Shown here: positions 63,349-64,000 of the stretch, piece by piece
Position numbering within the stretch: the stretch's first letter is position 1
Layout of the letters: each line of letters starts with the position of its first letter
Assembly: GCF_009767915.1 (NCBI RefSeq)
Contig: NZ_WSRP01000006.1
Coordinates: forward strand, 1 to 64,000
Direction: 5' to 3'
Origin: Parasutterella muris
GTDB taxonomy: Bacteria; Pseudomonadota; Gammaproteobacteria; Burkholderiales; Burkholderiaceae_F
Length of the DNA stretch: 64,000 bases
Program-made: the position numbers and the translations under genes
The notes under the pieces: model-generated
What the model was told of the DNA's origin: nothing
What the model saw: only the letters and a program-made list of their open reading frames with translations
Database searches by the model: none

Positions 63349-64000
63349 ATGGATACAAAGCGTACAGCGGTAATTCTCGGTGTCGGGGCTTCCGGCAAAA
63401 CAGCCCTGCGGTTTTTAGCCTCCCGCGGCTGGCGCGTGTGCGCGGCCGACACCCGGACAAATCCTCCGGGATTGGAAGAGCTGAAGAAAGAAATACCCGC
63501 ACTTGAGTATGTCGGCACGGACTTGAATGAACGCCTGATCGACAAAACAGATCTGGTCGTGATTTCTCCGGGCCTCTCTCCCGAGTATTCGTCCTTTGCG
63601 CCATTTATTCGCGCGGCCAAAGACAAAGGCATTGAGGTGGTCGGGGAGATCGAGCTTTTTGCTCGGGAGCTGATTCGTCTTCGTCATTTCCGCGGATACC
63701 GTCCGAAGATCATCGCGATTACCGGGACAAACGGAAAGACGACAACAACCATGCTCTGCGCCCATATTGTCGAGGAGGCCGCAAAGAGTGTCTGTTTCGC
63801 GGGCAACGTCGGCCCCAACGCGCTCGGCGAATTGGACCGTCTACTGAAAGAGAACAAATTGCCGGAGTACTGGGTGCTTGAGCTCTCGAGTTTCCAGCTG
63901 GAGACGACTTCAAGTCTGCACTGCGACAGCGCGGCGCTTTTAAATGTCACGGAAGATCATCTTGACTGGCACGGCTCTATGGAGAAATACGCGGCAGCCA
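63349..64000 (+). CDS. murD: UDP-MurNAc-L-Ala:D-Glu ligase, 3' end outside window
   Basis: The first 217 residues of MurD, which adds D-glutamate to UDP-MurNAc-L-Ala. The N-terminal Rossmann-like domain starts TAVILGVGASGKTALRFL; the ATP loop is ITGTNGKTTTTMLCAHI, and the conserved LELSSFQLETT and NVTEDHLDWHGSMEKYA follow just before the cut. ATG 63349 lies 4 bases after mraY. The rest of the dcw cluster (ftsW, murG and so on) is presumably beyond the window. Confidence 0.95.
   Translation, partial: MDTKRTAVILGVGASGKTALRFLASRGWRVCAADTRTNPPGLEELKKEIPALEYVGTDLNERLIDKTDLVVISPGLSPEYSSFAPFIRAAKDKGIEVVGEIELFARELIRLRHFRGYRPKIIAITGTNGKTTTTMLCAHIVEEAAKSVCFAGNVGPNALGELDRLLKENKLPEYWVLELSSFQLETTSSLHCDSAALLNVTEDHLDWHGSMEKYAAA

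Overview
The window looks like the chromosome of a host-associated betaproteobacterium in the order Burkholderiales, most likely family Sutterellaceae. That placement is inference from gene content. The content is: a tandem double-length UvrA of the kind known in Burkholderiales, LptF/LptG and PagP (so an LPS-bearing outer membrane), a canonical mraZ-to-murD division and wall cluster, ErpA, a type A RNase P RNA, and LysR-type regulators beside a fumarate-forming lyase and a DcuC carrier. No phage, insertion sequence, CRISPR array or tRNA gene was seen. Base composition looks even throughout, so this is mostly core chromosome with a few lineage-specific inserts.

Layout. 1-113: the 3' end of a 5S rRNA gene and its terminator, so an rRNA operon ends here. 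305-6895: a dipeptide ABC transporter operon (dppA, dppB, an M20 amidohydrolase, dppC, dppD, dppF) in which the M20 tail and the dppC head are fused by what looks like a deletion. 6997-9287: lptF-lptG. 9355-16044 (minus): marR-type regulator, giant uvrA, hpf. 16194-19147: glpK-glpD. 19314-20370: rplM-rpsI with a strong promoter and structured leader. 20614-26792: argC; PEBP-dtd-tyrS (minus); an M23 endopeptidase and anmK (wall turnover). 26830-35261: erpA (minus), then glyA-nrdR-ribD-ribE-ribH-nusB-thiL-pgpA-cinA and a CNNM/CBS membrane protein. 35550-40086 (minus): an orphan LysR gene, carbonic anhydrase, a yqjD-E-K-like membrane operon and dacB. 40219-42337: groES-groEL behind a sigma-32-like promoter. 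42384-44469: an MFS transporter and pyrF.

44466-49277 is the most interesting accessory block. A LysR gene is divergent from an operon of an ArgH-like lyase, a DcuC-family C4-dicarboxylate carrier and a secreted SGNH hydrolase. Between them lie helically phased TTGCG/CGCAA half-sites. A reasonable hypothesis is a regulated pathway that takes a C4-dicarboxylate adduct and releases fumarate, perhaps for anaerobic fumarate respiration. 49336-50355 holds two genes of unknown function, one an exported Pro/Gln/Ala-rich protein.

50459-55131 (minus) carries dsbD, hemL and an unusual outer-membrane protein. Its N-terminal half is the lipid A palmitoyltransferase PagP with the catalytic His, Asp and Ser in place, fused to a second OmpW-like beta-barrel. 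I regard this as the strongest candidate for something undescribed here. 55251-64000: RNase P RNA, then MraZ operator repeats and mraZ-rsmH-ftsL-ftsI-murE-murF-mraY-murD, with murD cut by the window end.
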